Of a stretch of 64,000 nt of DNA, positions 1-9,038 are shown one piece after another (the stretch's first letter is position 1; each line of letters opens with the position of its first letter). The stretch is from Cloacimonetes bacterium UBA5210. GTDB taxonomy: Bacteria; Cloacimonadota; Cloacimonadia; Cloacimonadales; Cloacimonadaceae. Under the pieces are notes generated by a model. It searched no databases. It was not told the origin of the DNA and worked only from the letters and a program-made list of their open reading frames with translations. The stretch lies in the NCBI GenBank assembly GCA_002412625.1, contig DHVK01000032.1:41650-105649 (forward strand), given 5' to 3'. Made by a program: the position numbers and the translations under genes.

Positions 1-2028
1 TCTCAGGCCGCGCCACCACCTCAACCCGTGATCCCGATTCCCGAAAAGAAGGAAATCGACAAGAAATTCGGCAAAGCCAAGCCGGTGCATGATGAACTGG
101 GCGAGAAAAGCAAACACAAAAAAGCGCTGATCTCCGGCACCAAAAAAGGCAAAGCCAAAGTGGCGGAACCCGCTGAAGTGGACGAAGCTGCCATCTCCAG
201 AAACATCAAGAAAGTGATGCAGAAGACCTCCAAGCGCAAGAAATATCACCGTGAAGCGCAGGTCGTGGAAGAAAACGGAAACGAAATCGTCATCCGCGAG
301 TTCACTTCCGTATCCGAACTTGCCAAGATCATGGATGTTTCTGCCAGCGAGATCATCACCAAGTTCTTCATGATGGGCCAATTGGTCACCATGAATCAAC
401 GCCTGGACCGCGATTCTTTGGAAATGATCTGTGACGAATTCAAGGTGGAATTCCGTTTTGAAGATGAATTTGGCACAGACCTCATCGAACTGGAACAAGA
501 CAAATATGCCGAAATCCCGGAAGTCTCCAGACCCCCTGTGGTAACCATCATGGGCCACGTGGATCATGGTAAAACCTCCATCCTGGATTATATCCGTAAC
601 GAGAACATCGTGGCGGGGGAATCCGGCGGCATCACACAACACATCGGCGCTTATCAGATCGAAATCAATAAACATAAAATCACCTTCCTGGATACCCCGG
701 GTCACGAAGCCTTCACGGCAATGCGTGCTCGCGGGGCAAATGTCACCGATATCGCGGTGATCGTGGTTGCCGCTACTGAAGGCGTGAAACCGCAAACCCG
801 GGAAGCCATCGACCACGCCAGAGCCGCGGGAGTATCCCTGATCATCGCCCTCAACAAGGTGGATCTGCCGGAAGCGAATGTGGAAAAGACCATTTCCGAA
901 CTGCTGGAACTGGGTGTGTATCTGGAACAATATGGTGGGGAAGTGCCCTGGTGCAGAACCTCGACCGTATCCGGAGAAGGCATCCTGAACCTGATCGAAA
1001 TCATTCTGCTGACCGCGGAAATGATGGAACTGAAAGCCAAGCAGGACGTTCCCGGCGAGGCAATCGTGGTGGAATCTCAAAAAGACCCGCGCATGGGCTC
1101 GGTCGCTACCGTGCTGATGCAACAAGGCACGCTGAAACGCGGCGATATCATCGTCTGCGGCGCAGTGAGCGGAAGAGTCCGCCGCATGGAAAATGAACGT
1201 GGATTGGAGATCAAGTTGCTGGGCCCCAGCGATGTGGCCCGGATCTACGGCCTCTCCGATACTCCCAAAGCGGGAGACGTGATGAACCAGGTGGATAGCG
1301 AAAGAACCGCCCGGGCGATCTCTACCGAGCGCCAGCAAATCCGTCTGGAACGCGAGAAGTATCAGAACAAATCCAGCCTGCAAAACATCTTTGCCCGCAT
1401 CAAAGAAGATAAAGTGAACAATCTGAACGTGATCTTGAAGACCGATACAGACGGTTCTGCCGAAGCAATCGCGGATAGCTTACAAAAACTTGCCAACGAG
1501 GAAGTTTCGGTTAATATAATACATAAGAGTGTGGGCGGAATCACCGAGACTGACGTTTCTCTGGCCTCAGCATCGGATGCCATTATCATGGGCTTCCACG
1601 TGCGTGCCGGTCAGCAAGCCCGCCGCCTTGCCGAAGATGAAGGAGTGGAAATCAAGCTCTATCAGGTGATCTACGATGCCATTGACGACATCCGTGCTGC
1701 CCTGGAAGGGATGCTGAAGCCCACGATCGAAGAACAAAGCATCGGCTCGGCCACAGTGAAACAGGTGTTCAAAATCAAGAAGCTTGGCACTATCGCCGGT
1801 TGCCAGGTGGACCGCGGTGTAATCCAAAGTAACTGCCTGGTGCGCCTGTATCGTAACGATGTGCTGATCACTGAAGATAAACTGAGTTCATTGAAACACT
1901 ATAGTAACGATGTCAAAGAAGTACGCGCCGGAACAGACTGCGGACTGTCTTTGAAGAACTATATCGACATCAAAGAAGGCGACGTGATCGAAGCCTACAT
2001 CGAACAAGAGGTAGCTAAAAAGCTCTGA
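1..2028 (+). CDS. infB: Translation initiation factor IF-2, 5'-truncated by the window edge
   Basis: IF-2 is the GTPase that brings initiator fMet-tRNA to the 30S subunit and promotes subunit joining. The reading frame is open from base 1 (it reads SQAAPPPQP before the GTG at 28), so the true start lies upstream and the GTG should not be taken as a start. Visible parts: a Lys/Ala/Pro-rich N-terminal linker, an IF2_N module (about residues 85-135 counted from base 28), the G domain with P-loop GHVDHGKT, G3 DTPGHEAF and G4 NKVDL, then beta-barrel and C-terminal tRNA-binding domains. The G5 loop reads TSTVSGEG instead of the common SAK type, a mild variant. The stop overlaps the rbfA start by one base (TGATG), so translation is probably coupled. 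Identification is secure. Confidence 0.97.
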   Translation, partial: SQAAPPPQPVIPIPEKKEIDKKFGKAKPVHDELGEKSKHKKALISGTKKGKAKVAEPAEVDEAAISRNIKKVMQKTSKRKKYHREAQVVEENGNEIVIREFTSVSELAKIMDVSASEIITKFFMMGQLVTMNQRLDRDSLEMICDEFKVEFRFEDEFGTDLIELEQDKYAEIPEVSRPPVVTIMGHVDHGKTSILDYIRNENIVAGESGGITQHIGAYQIEINKHKITFLDTPGHEAFTAMRARGANVTDIAVIVVAATEGVKPQTREAIDHARAAGVSLIIALNKVDLPEANVEKTISELLELGVYLEQYGGEVPWCRTSTVSGEGILNLIEIILLTAEMMELKAKQDVPGEAIVVESQKDPRMGSVATVLMQQGTLKRGDIIVCGAVSGRVRRMENERGLEIKLLGPSDVARIYGLSDTPKAGDVMNQVDSERTARAISTERQQIRLEREKYQNKSSLQNIFARIKEDKVNNLNVILKTDTDGSAEAIADSLQKLANEEVSVNIIHKSVGGITETDVSLASASDAIIMGFHVRAGQQARRLAEDEGVEIKLYQVIYDAIDDIRAALEGMLKPTIEEQSIGSATVKQVFKIKKLGTIAGCQVDRGVIQSNCLVRLYRNDVLITEDKLSSLKHYSNDVKEVRAGTDCGLSLKNYIDIKEGDVIEAYIEQEVAKKL

Positions 2029-2501
2029 TGAAGAATTATCGCATACCCAGATTGCAGGAAGAACTGAAGAAGATCTTCAATATCACCCTGAGCCAGAAAC
2101 TGGGAGATCCCACCCTGGCTTGGGTGAATATCACAAACGTGGTGATCTCCAAAGATCTGCGCTATGCAAAACTATACTTCTCGCATTATAATAATCCGGC
2201 CTCGCATGAAGAGGTTAGGGAGCAGTTGATCAAGACCAGCGGATTCTTTAAGAAACAAATTGCAGGAGCACAAATTATGAGGACTATTCCGGAACTTTCT
2301 TTCCACTACGACGACACTGAAGATCGCGCAGAAAAGGTGGAAGCCCTTCTGGCCAGCATCAAAGATGATTATGAAGACGACGACTATGATCCGGACATCG
2401 ATATCGATGACTATCTGGATGATGACGAGTATTATGACTACGATGATGATGAAGAAGAGGACGACTACGACGACTTCGATGACGACGATGAGGATGATTG
2501 A
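2028..2501 (+). CDS. rbfA: Ribosome-binding factor A with a long acidic tail
   Basis: RbfA binds the 30S subunit and helps mature the 5' end of 16S rRNA. Residues 1 to about 110 have the KH-like RbfA fold pattern, including ITNVVISKDLRYAKLYFSHY and IPELSFHYDDT. The infB-rbfA-nrnA-truB-ribF order is a classic bacterial cluster. The unusual part is the last 45 or so residues, which are almost only Asp, Glu and Tyr (DDYDDFDDDDEDD at the end). This tail lengthens the protein to 157 residues, against roughly 115-130 for most RbfA. It could mimic RNA or bind basic ribosomal proteins, but that is inference. The stop codon overlaps the TTG start of the next gene. Confidence 0.93.
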   Translation: MKNYRIPRLQEELKKIFNITLSQKLGDPTLAWVNITNVVISKDLRYAKLYFSHYNNPASHEEVREQLIKTSGFFKKQIAGAQIMRTIPELSFHYDDTEDRAEKVEALLASIKDDYEDDDYDPDIDIDDYLDDDEYYDYDDDEEEDDYDDFDDDDEDD

Positions 2502-3502
2502 AACAATTTGAACCGGAAATGAAAGACATTACAAAAGAGCTCTTTGCCTTGGTTGACAGGGCAAAGAGCATTGCTCTTACTACCCATATGAATTCGGACG
2601 GCGACGGCATGGTGGCGTGCTTCGCGCTTCAGGAAATCCTGAAACAAAGGGGCTTTGCCAGCACCATCATCACCGATGGGGAAGACCTGCAACGCTACGG
2701 TTTCCTGATGCAAGACCCGCTTGTCCTGCCCTTCAATGAAGACATGCGCTTTGACCTGTGCATCGTCTTGGATTGCAATAGCTACGACCGTCTGGGCAAG
2801 CGCGCAATGCTGGTGGAGCGGGCAAACACGGTGGTGGTGCTGGATCATCATGTGGTCGAGCATAACCCGATCCCGGCTCATCTGCAGCTCATCGAGCCAG
2901 GCTATGCTTCGGTGGGTGCGCTTTTGTGGCGATCTCTGGCATCCGCGATCGCGGAGCTGGAGCCGGCAGCGCGCAGATATATCGCGGATTGCGTGTATGT
3001 GACCATCCTGAACGATAGCAACAACTTCAGCAATGCCAATACCAATGCCGCGATGTTCGACATGGCGGCGGACCTGGCGCGGGAAGGCATTCAAGCCCAT
3101 CAGCTGTACATGGCGTATATGCAAAACCATAGCGCTTTGGAGATGCTCTATGTGGGCAGAAGCTTGGCCACAATCCGCCTCTTTGCAGAGGGTAAATTTC
3201 TGTTTCTGCATTCCGATTACGCGCTTGCGCAGGAGCTGGGGGTGAATCCCTCGGACTACATGAGCGTGACTCGCTGGGTGCAGGGAGTTTCCGGACTGAA
3301 GGCTATTGCCTACTTCCGGGAAGACGCACCGGGGCAGTGGAAGGTGTCGCTCAGATCCCTGGAGCTGAATGTTCAGGAAGTAGCAGCGCTTCACGGCGGG
3401 GGCGGACACCGCAAAGCTTCCGGGCTTAGCTTGCAGGGCAGTCTGGAAGAAGTTCAACATACAGTATTGCAAGATCTTTTATCCGCATCGCGGATTCTAT
3501 GA
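2498..3502 (+). CDS. nrnA: DHH/DHHA1 phosphoesterase, NrnA-type oligoribonuclease/pAp phosphatase
   Basis: NrnA proteins degrade very short oligoribonucleotides and 3'-phosphoadenosine 5'-phosphate. The N-terminal DHH domain shows the metal-binding motifs TTHMNSDGDGM and VVVLDHHVVEHN. The C-terminal DHHA1 domain has the substrate-binding Gly-rich motif LHGGGGHRKASG. Length (334 residues) is normal for the family. Two starts are possible: TTG at 2498, which overlaps the rbfA stop and has GAGG just upstream, or ATG at 2519, seven codons downstream with a poorer ribosome site. The TTG overlap fits the style of this operon (ribF does the same) but is not certain. The 3' end overlaps truB by ATGA. 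The family assignment is firm; exact substrate preference is inferred. Confidence 0.9.
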   Translation: MKQFEPEMKDITKELFALVDRAKSIALTTHMNSDGDGMVACFALQEILKQRGFASTIITDGEDLQRYGFLMQDPLVLPFNEDMRFDLCIVLDCNSYDRLGKRAMLVERANTVVVLDHHVVEHNPIPAHLQLIEPGYASVGALLWRSLASAIAELEPAARRYIADCVYVTILNDSNNFSNANTNAAMFDMAADLAREGIQAHQLYMAYMQNHSALEMLYVGRSLATIRLFAEGKFLFLHSDYALAQELGVNPSDYMSVTRWVQGVSGLKAIAYFREDAPGQWKVSLRSLELNVQEVAALHGGGGHRKASGLSLQGSLEEVQHTVLQDLLSASRIL

Positions 3503-4365
3503 ACGCTTTTATCCCCATCGACAAGGAAGCCGGCAGCTCTTCCTTCGGTGTCATCAGTGCCCTCAGAAAGATTCTGAAGATGCGCAAGATCGGCCATTGC
3601 GGCACCCTTGATCCCTTTGCCACCGGGCTATTGATCTGCGCAACCGGGCAATATACCAGGCTGCTGCGCTTTGGCGAGGCCAAAGACAAATGCTATGAGG
3701 CAGAGTTGCTTTTGGGCAGACAAAGCAGCACCGGCGATCCCGAAGGCGAGATTATCGCCGAAGCCCCGGTGAATATCGATCCTGCCTGCTGGGCGAGCCT
3801 GAAGCAGAAAGTGCTGGCTTTGCAGGAACTGCCCATCCCCCAATACTCCGCGGTAAAGATAGCCGGCAAACGCGCCTATCGCTACGCCCGGGAGGGACAG
3901 GCTTTGCAGATGCCCATGCGCGCTGTGCAGATCCTGGAGTTCGAAGTCCTGAGTGACCCCGTTCAGGATCGCTTCCGCTATCACGCAAAGGTCTCCAAAG
4001 GGACATATATCCGCGCTCTCAGTGAATACATCGCGCAAGAACTGGGCACCGTGGGGATGACCATCGCGCTCCGGCGCACCGCAATCGCCGGCATCAGCGT
4101 GGATCGCGCGCACAGCTTGACCGAGCTTGCTGAGAACCCGCTGGCAACGCAGATATCGCCACAAGAGCTGTTGGGACATCTACCCTCGGTGGATTTGGCT
4201 GCAGACCGCGTCAAGGCCTTCAGAAATGGCAATGGTAGCCACATAGAAGCGCCGGATGCGGCTGAAGTAGCGGTATTTACGCCCGATAAGCAGCTTCTGG
4301 GCATTGCCCACATCAGTGCGGGAGAGCTTCTGCCCGATATCGTGATCAATGGAGACGAAGCTTGA
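3499..4365 (+). CDS. truB: tRNA pseudouridine(55) synthase
   Basis: TruB converts U55 in the T-loop of tRNAs to pseudouridine. The N-terminal catalytic block contains the signature GHCGTLDPFATGLL, with the nucleophilic Asp at residue 38, and further family motifs such as PQYSAVKIAGKRAY and VSKGTYIRALSEYIAQ. Length (288 residues) is typical of the shorter TruB class, with a PUA-like C-terminal segment. It overlaps nrnA by four bases (ATGA) and the TTG start of ribF by four bases (TTGA), so the genes are probably translationally coupled. Confidence 0.96.
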   Translation: MNAFIPIDKEAGSSSFGVISALRKILKMRKIGHCGTLDPFATGLLICATGQYTRLLRFGEAKDKCYEAELLLGRQSSTGDPEGEIIAEAPVNIDPACWASLKQKVLALQELPIPQYSAVKIAGKRAYRYAREGQALQMPMRAVQILEFEVLSDPVQDRFRYHAKVSKGTYIRALSEYIAQELGTVGMTIALRRTAIAGISVDRAHSLTELAENPLATQISPQELLGHLPSVDLAADRVKAFRNGNGSHIEAPDAAEVAVFTPDKQLLGIAHISAGELLPDIVINGDEA

Positions 4366-5258
4366 GCGTAATCAGCATCGGCACTTTCGACGGTCTGCAT
4401 CTGGGGCACCGCAAACTGCTTTATCGCGTGCGGGACATAGCCAAAGAGCAGCAGCTTGAATCCGTAATCATTACCTATCGCGACCACCCGGCGTTTGTGC
4501 TGAACAAGGCCGCGTTGCCGAAACTGCTCTGCCCTTCCGAGATCAAAGAGCAGGAACTGAAGAAGATCGGGATCGACCGCGTCGAGATGCTGGACTTCAG
4601 CCCGGAGCTGGCGCGGACAAGCGCGGAAGACTTTTTGGCCAATATCCTGATCCCGCGCTGGAAGCCCAAAGTGATAGTTGTGGGCTACGACAGCCATTTT
4701 GGCAAAGATCGGCAAGGAAATCGCGGCTTTCTGGAAGCCAACTCCCCGCGCTATGGCTACCGGGTGGAATACATTGAACCGGAGCTCTTTGAAGGGCGTC
4801 CGGTGAGCAGCACCACAATCCGGGAGCTTCTCTCAAAAGGGCAGATCGAGCAGGCAAATAGTCTTTTGGGCCGCAATTACCGGCTCTCCGGAAGCGTGGG
4901 CAAGGGTTTGGCGCGTGGCCGTGAATTCGGTTTTCCCACAGCAAACCTTGTACTCAGCAATCCGCATCAGCTCTTACCCGCGGAGGGCTTGTATCTCAGC
5001 AAGACCTGCATCGCTGATATTGAATATTTTGGCTTGACGAATATCGGGAAATCTCCCACAGTGAGACACAATGGAATTGTGGAGATCGAGACCTTTCTCA
5101 TCGACTTTTCCAAAGACCTTTATGGCGACAACCTGCAAGTAGAATTGCTACGCTATCTCAGGGAGGAAAAGATGTTTGCCGATGCCAATGAACTGGTCCT
5201 GGCCATGCACCGGGATCTTGCCCAAGCTCGCGCGATGATCGCGGAGACGCTCTCATGA
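4362..5258 (+). CDS. ribF: Bifunctional riboflavin kinase / FAD synthetase
   Basis: This enzyme phosphorylates riboflavin to FMN and adenylates FMN to FAD. The N-terminal nucleotidyltransferase domain begins directly with GTFDGLHLGHRKLL (residues 7-20). The C-terminal flavokinase domain shows the Gly-rich loop GKGLARGREFGFPTANL and the following NIGKSPTV motif. Start is TTG at 4362, embedded in the truB stop (TTGA); no upstream alternative would leave the conserved N-terminus intact. Length (298 residues) is normal. The 3' end overlaps the following secreted-protein gene by ATGA. Confidence 0.96.
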   Translation: MSVISIGTFDGLHLGHRKLLYRVRDIAKEQQLESVIITYRDHPAFVLNKAALPKLLCPSEIKEQELKKIGIDRVEMLDFSPELARTSAEDFLANILIPRWKPKVIVVGYDSHFGKDRQGNRGFLEANSPRYGYRVEYIEPELFEGRPVSSTTIRELLSKGQIEQANSLLGRNYRLSGSVGKGLARGREFGFPTANLVLSNPHQLLPAEGLYLSKTCIADIEYFGLTNIGKSPTVRHNGIVEIETFLIDFSKDLYGDNLQVELLRYLREEKMFADANELVLAMHRDLAQARAMIAETLS

Positions 5259-7126
5259 AGCGCCTGATACTGCTGCTCCCAATGTTGTTTGCCCTTTTGC
5301 ACGGCATAGTATGTATCGCCGGCGACGGCACCGTGATACCCCAAGATCGCCAATTTCACTATTCTTATCACAATTCCACAAACGACTATAACATCTATGG
5401 CTCAAACAAATGGGCAGTGAAGTTCAATTTCCGCAATGCCTATCCCTCTGTGGCGCAAGTAGCCTTCAATGTTAGCGGAGCCCGCTTGTGGTTCCCAAAT
5501 GTAGGGGATTCGGTCACTGTGGAGTTATTCACGGATCTTGCCGGGCAGCCGGGCACTATGATCAGCTCCAAACGAGTGGCAGTCTCCCAAAACCAGGTGG
5601 ACGTGCTCTTTGATGAGGCCAGCACTCACGAACTGGTGTGGCTGGTGGTGGGCTATAACACCAATATGAACAACCGTTTTGTCTCCGCCAGTGCCGGCGG
5701 CGGAACCCGCAGCTATTTCATGAATCAGGTGGGAGACCAGCAGTATCTGTCGTCTCTGGCTTTGGCGGGCTTTGATTGCGAGCTCCTCTTCGGCGTTTTG
5801 GGCGATTTTGTCCTGGCCGAGGCAGATCTGCAGTTGCTCAGCTTTAACCTTCTGGGCAATCTTGAACCCGGAAGCAGGGCCTATCCTTCGTTTTCGATAT
5901 ACAACCACAGCGATGTGGCGGTGAATTCCGCAAGCTTGAGAATTTATCTGAGTAAACCCGGTTTTGCCCAATATGATACGCTTTACATCGATATCCCGCA
6001 AGCCGTTGCAGCCCACAGCCAGTATGATTTTGACGCTGAAGGCTTGTTCCTCGATCTTCCCGAACAGCCCACCCAGTTCAGGCTGGATATGCGCTTAGAA
6101 AGCGAGTTCGCGGAAAACGACACACTTTTTGCCAACAACAGCCTTTCCCAAACCTACAACCTGTTCACGGAACCGATGTCCGTGAAAGTGGTGGAAAACT
6201 TCATCCGGGAAGCCGAAACAGCTCCCTTAGCCGCGCTTCAGGCCCCGCATCTCACCGCTGACACTCATGTGTTCCAATATTTTCCCGTACTCTCTGATTC
6301 GCTCTCCAATCTGGCATCAATCCGCCGCTTCAACTGGTATGGCTTCAACTCCATCCCGCGCACGGTGGGTAACGGCGAGCTACGCATCATCGGCCTTACC
6401 CCCGCGTATGAAGAGAGTTTTGGCGATCTGATGGAGAGCATGGCTGAACACCGCACCTTCATCTCTTCCTCGAGCTGTAGGTTGGATTCCATTCCGCAGT
6501 CCGAAAACGTGGCTCTGACGGTCTCCCTCACCAATCAGCAGACCGCGATGTACACTGGCCTGACGCAAAGCCTGATGAGCAATTCCTGCTTCTTTGCCGG
6601 GCTCTTTGCCCAAAGCGCGGGTGAGGAAACCGAGCGCTTTGTGCTCCAGCGCTGGATCACTTTCGCGGATACCATCAACACCGCCATCGGATTGGGCAGC
6701 ACCGTGGAAAAGCGGTATGTGATAAGTGCCAGCGGTCTCTTCGATGAAAGCCAGAACTTGCGCTACAGGGTTTATTACTGGATTCAGGGCAACAATGGCA
6801 GCAGAATCCATTATGCCGGATATCAGGGTTTCGAGCCCGGGACATACAGCAACAATGCTGATGCCCATGCCCCCCGTGTGGAGTTCGGATTGCACCCCAA
6901 TCCTCTGCGTAAGGGCAACACACTGAAGGTCACGCTGGACGACACCCGGCTTCCTTCCCGCATCAAGATATACAACATCAGAGGTCAGCTGGTTCATGCT
7001 CAATCCGATATCCGCAAGGAAGCGGAACTGGATGTCAGCATCTTTCCCGGTTCCGGCATCTACTTCATCCGGGTAGAGCAAGGCGGAAAGCCGGCGCAGA
7101 CCAAAAAATTTAGCATTATAAAGTGA
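5255..7126 (+). CDS. Secreted protein with T9SS-like C-terminal sorting domain
   Basis: A 623-residue protein with a signal peptide (MKRLILLLPMLFALLHGIVC) and no transmembrane segment beyond it. The central 500 or so residues look beta-rich and resemble no family I recognise; a CARDB-like stretch (about residues 195-300, with NLEPGSRAYPSFSIYNHS) is possible. The last 75 or so residues have the layout of a type A sorting domain: an HPNP motif, IKIYNIRGQLV, GSGIYFIRV, then a Lys-rich end KKFSIIK. In Bacteroidota such domains direct export and surface attachment through the type IX system. The gene starts inside the ribF stop codon, an odd place for a secreted protein: it is embedded in a translation/RNA-processing operon. 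Function unknown. Confidence 0.85.
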   Translation: MKRLILLLPMLFALLHGIVCIAGDGTVIPQDRQFHYSYHNSTNDYNIYGSNKWAVKFNFRNAYPSVAQVAFNVSGARLWFPNVGDSVTVELFTDLAGQPGTMISSKRVAVSQNQVDVLFDEASTHELVWLVVGYNTNMNNRFVSASAGGGTRSYFMNQVGDQQYLSSLALAGFDCELLFGVLGDFVLAEADLQLLSFNLLGNLEPGSRAYPSFSIYNHSDVAVNSASLRIYLSKPGFAQYDTLYIDIPQAVAAHSQYDFDAEGLFLDLPEQPTQFRLDMRLESEFAENDTLFANNSLSQTYNLFTEPMSVKVVENFIREAETAPLAALQAPHLTADTHVFQYFPVLSDSLSNLASIRRFNWYGFNSIPRTVGNGELRIIGLTPAYEESFGDLMESMAEHRTFISSSSCRLDSIPQSENVALTVSLTNQQTAMYTGLTQSLMSNSCFFAGLFAQSAGEETERFVLQRWITFADTINTAIGLGSTVEKRYVISASGLFDESQNLRYRVYYWIQGNNGSRIHYAGYQGFEPGTYSNNADAHAPRVEFGLHPNPLRKGNTLKVTLDDTRLPSRIKIYNIRGQLVHAQSDIRKEAELDVSIFPGSGIYFIRVEQGGKPAQTKKFSIIK

Positions 7127-8083
7127 ATGATTATGGAAGAACATATTTATATCAGTGACATGCATCAGCATGAAAACAAAGAGATTTCGGGCTTTTATCT
7201 GGCGCAGGAGAAAGAACTGCGCGAGGGTAAAGGCGGAATGTATATGCGCCTCAAGCTTAGAGACCGCAGTGGCGCCGCAACCGCGAACGTCTGGAAGGAC
7301 GCTCAGAAAGTAAGCGAGCTTTTCGAAGCCGGCGACATCGTCCACGTCAGAGCCCAGGTGGTGAACTATAAGGGCCAGATCCAGCTCACGGTGCAGCAAC
7401 TCCGCTACGCGGATAAAAGCGAATTCGATATGGGGAACTTCATTGCGAAAAGCCGCTTTGAGGCAGATTTCCTGGCGCAACGCTTCTGGGATTTTGTGGA
7501 TAAGGTGGAGAATGAACACTTAAACCGCCTGCTCCATGTTATCTTCGATGACAAAGAATTCTTCATGCGCTTCATCGAAGCTCCCGCCGCCAAGGGCTGG
7601 CACCACAACTATATGCACGGGCTCGTAGAGCATTGCGTGGCTGTTGCCGCCCTTTGTGAGTTCGTTAGCACCCAATATCCGGTCTCGATGGATCTCTTGA
7701 TCGCCGGTGCTCTGTTGCACGATGCTGCCAAAACCATGGAATACACTGGTCAGGCTTCGATCGAGTTTACCGATGCGGGCAGATTGCTGGGGCACCTCAG
7801 CATGGGAGATCAGATGGTCGTGCTTGCCGCAGCCCAGATTCCCGGTTTTCCGGATGAATTGCTCCTGAACCTGCGTCACCTGATCCTTTCGCATCACGGC
7901 GAATACGAAAAGGCCTCTGTGCGCTTGCCGCAAACCCTGGAAGCGGTCATTCTGCACCATTGCGACAATCTGGATGCCCAGGCCGCTGGAGTCTCTCAGC
8001 TGGTGGATGCTGCAGCTCCGGAAGCTGTCTGGAGCGAGTTTGACCGGCTGAACAACCGCTATTACAGACTTGTAAGAATCTAA
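7127..8083 (+). CDS. OB-fold plus HD-domain 3'-5' exoribonuclease, YhaM family
   Basis: The first 100 or so residues form an OB-fold nucleic-acid-binding domain (GGMYMRLKLRDRSGAATANVW). The rest is an HD phosphohydrolase domain with the metal-binding motifs HGLVEHCVAVAAL and AGALLHDAAK. This is the arrangement of YhaM, a Mn-dependent 3'-5' exoribonuclease, and 318 residues fits that family. It starts directly after the previous stop; ATG at 7127 and ATG at 7133 are both possible. Company with nrnA in the same operon suggests a shared role in RNA turnover, which is inference from family and context. Confidence 0.87.
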   Translation: MIMEEHIYISDMHQHENKEISGFYLAQEKELREGKGGMYMRLKLRDRSGAATANVWKDAQKVSELFEAGDIVHVRAQVVNYKGQIQLTVQQLRYADKSEFDMGNFIAKSRFEADFLAQRFWDFVDKVENEHLNRLLHVIFDDKEFFMRFIEAPAAKGWHHNYMHGLVEHCVAVAALCEFVSTQYPVSMDLLIAGALLHDAAKTMEYTGQASIEFTDAGRLLGHLSMGDQMVVLAAAQIPGFPDELLLNLRHLILSHHGEYEKASVRLPQTLEAVILHHCDNLDAQAAGVSQLVDAAAPEAVWSEFDRLNNRYYRLVRI

Positions 8084-8090
8084 GCCATAT

Positions 8091-8867
8091 ATGTTTCAAA
8101 CCTCCATCCTTGCCAGCGGCAGCAAAGGCAATTCGATCCTTGTGCGGAGCCGGGACACCGGCATAATCCTGGATGCGGGCATCAGCATGAAGCGCATCTG
8201 GGAAGCCTTCGATGCCCTTGAACTCCCCAGAAGCCTGGTGAAAGCGGTGATCGTTTCCCACGAACACTCGGATCACACCCGCAGTGCCGGAGCGCTTTGC
8301 CGCAGCCTGAAAGTTCCGCTCTTCATCTCGCCGGATACCTATGCTTATTGCTCTCACCGGATGGGCAGAGTGGATGAGCGCTTGGTTTACTTTGAAGCTG
8401 GAGTGGATTTTATGGTGGGCGATATCCTGGTGCAACCCTTCCGTTCATCCCATGACGCGGTGGATAGCTGCAATTTCACCTTTGCCCACGACGACCGTAA
8501 ACTGGGAGTTGCCATCGATCTTGGTTACTTCACCAAACTCACTTTGCTGAAATTGAGCGAGGTGAATACTCTGGTGCTGGAAAGCAATCATGATCTGCAA
8601 ATGCTGATGGACGGTCCTTACGACTGGAACCTGAAGAAACGCGTGAAAAGCGAGCATGGGCACCTCTCAAACGAACAGGCGGTGGGGCTGCTTTCCCAGG
8701 TTCTCCATCCGGGCTTGCAAAACCTGATTCTGGCACATCTCTCCGAGACCAACAATCATCCGGATCTGGCGCGCAATGTGATGTCAAACTATCTGCAGAG
8801 CATCCGCAGCGACATTCGGCTATTGCTGGCAGACCAGTATTGCCACACCCCGCTGATCGATATTTAG
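8091..8867 (+). CDS. MBL-fold metallohydrolase, WalJ/YycJ-like
   Basis: A metallo-beta-lactamase-fold protein of 258 residues. It opens with the WalJ/YycJ-type motif LASGSKGNSILV and carries the dinuclear metal motif VSHEHSDH, with further likely ligands in SSHDAVDS, ESNHD and the LAHLSETNNHP segment. WalJ proteins are thought to be 5'-3' DNA exonucleases linked to mismatch repair in Firmicutes; here the role is inferred from the family only. It begins seven bases after the YhaM-like gene and ends the operon. The next gene, priA, is convergent. Confidence 0.88.
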   Translation: MFQTSILASGSKGNSILVRSRDTGIILDAGISMKRIWEAFDALELPRSLVKAVIVSHEHSDHTRSAGALCRSLKVPLFISPDTYAYCSHRMGRVDERLVYFEAGVDFMVGDILVQPFRSSHDAVDSCNFTFAHDDRKLGVAIDLGYFTKLTLLKLSEVNTLVLESNHDLQMLMDGPYDWNLKKRVKSEHGHLSNEQAVGLLSQVLHPGLQNLILAHLSETNNHPDLARNVMSNYLQSIRSDIRLLLADQYCHTPLIDI

Positions 8868-8917
8868 ATCCCCAAACAGAGCACTCACGGCAATGCGCTT
8901 TCCTTTGTCCAAAGCCG

Positions 8918-8983
8918 GTTTCAGGCTGATATCAAGGCATTATCATCGTGTGGGCATAGCAAAATAAGGGCTTGATATCAGCT
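8918..8983 (-). repeat. Dispersed imperfect palindrome, copy 1
   Basis: It lies in the 171-base gap between two convergent genes. The arms GCTGATATCAAGG (8925-8937) and GCTTGATATCAGC (8970-8982) pair over 12 of 13 positions, with about 32 bases between. The reverse complement aligns almost without gaps with the copies at 22748 and 38036, sharing GATATCAAGC at one end, TGCTATG in the middle and TCAGC near the other end. No T-run follows, so it is not an ordinary intrinsic terminator. Confidence 0.7.
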
Positions 8984-9038
8984 GGAAACAAGCTGCACAA
9001 ATCGAGGGCCGCATCCGGGCGGCGCGGTCACAAGGAAA

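Noticed and set aside
2465..3472. A 335-codon antisense frame opposite nrnA
   Set aside because: nrnA has clear DHH and DHHA1 motifs; the antisense product ends in a poly-Ser run that mirrors the acidic RbfA codons.
6380..7519. A 379-codon antisense frame
   Set aside because: It crosses two well-supported plus-strand genes and shows no family resemblance.
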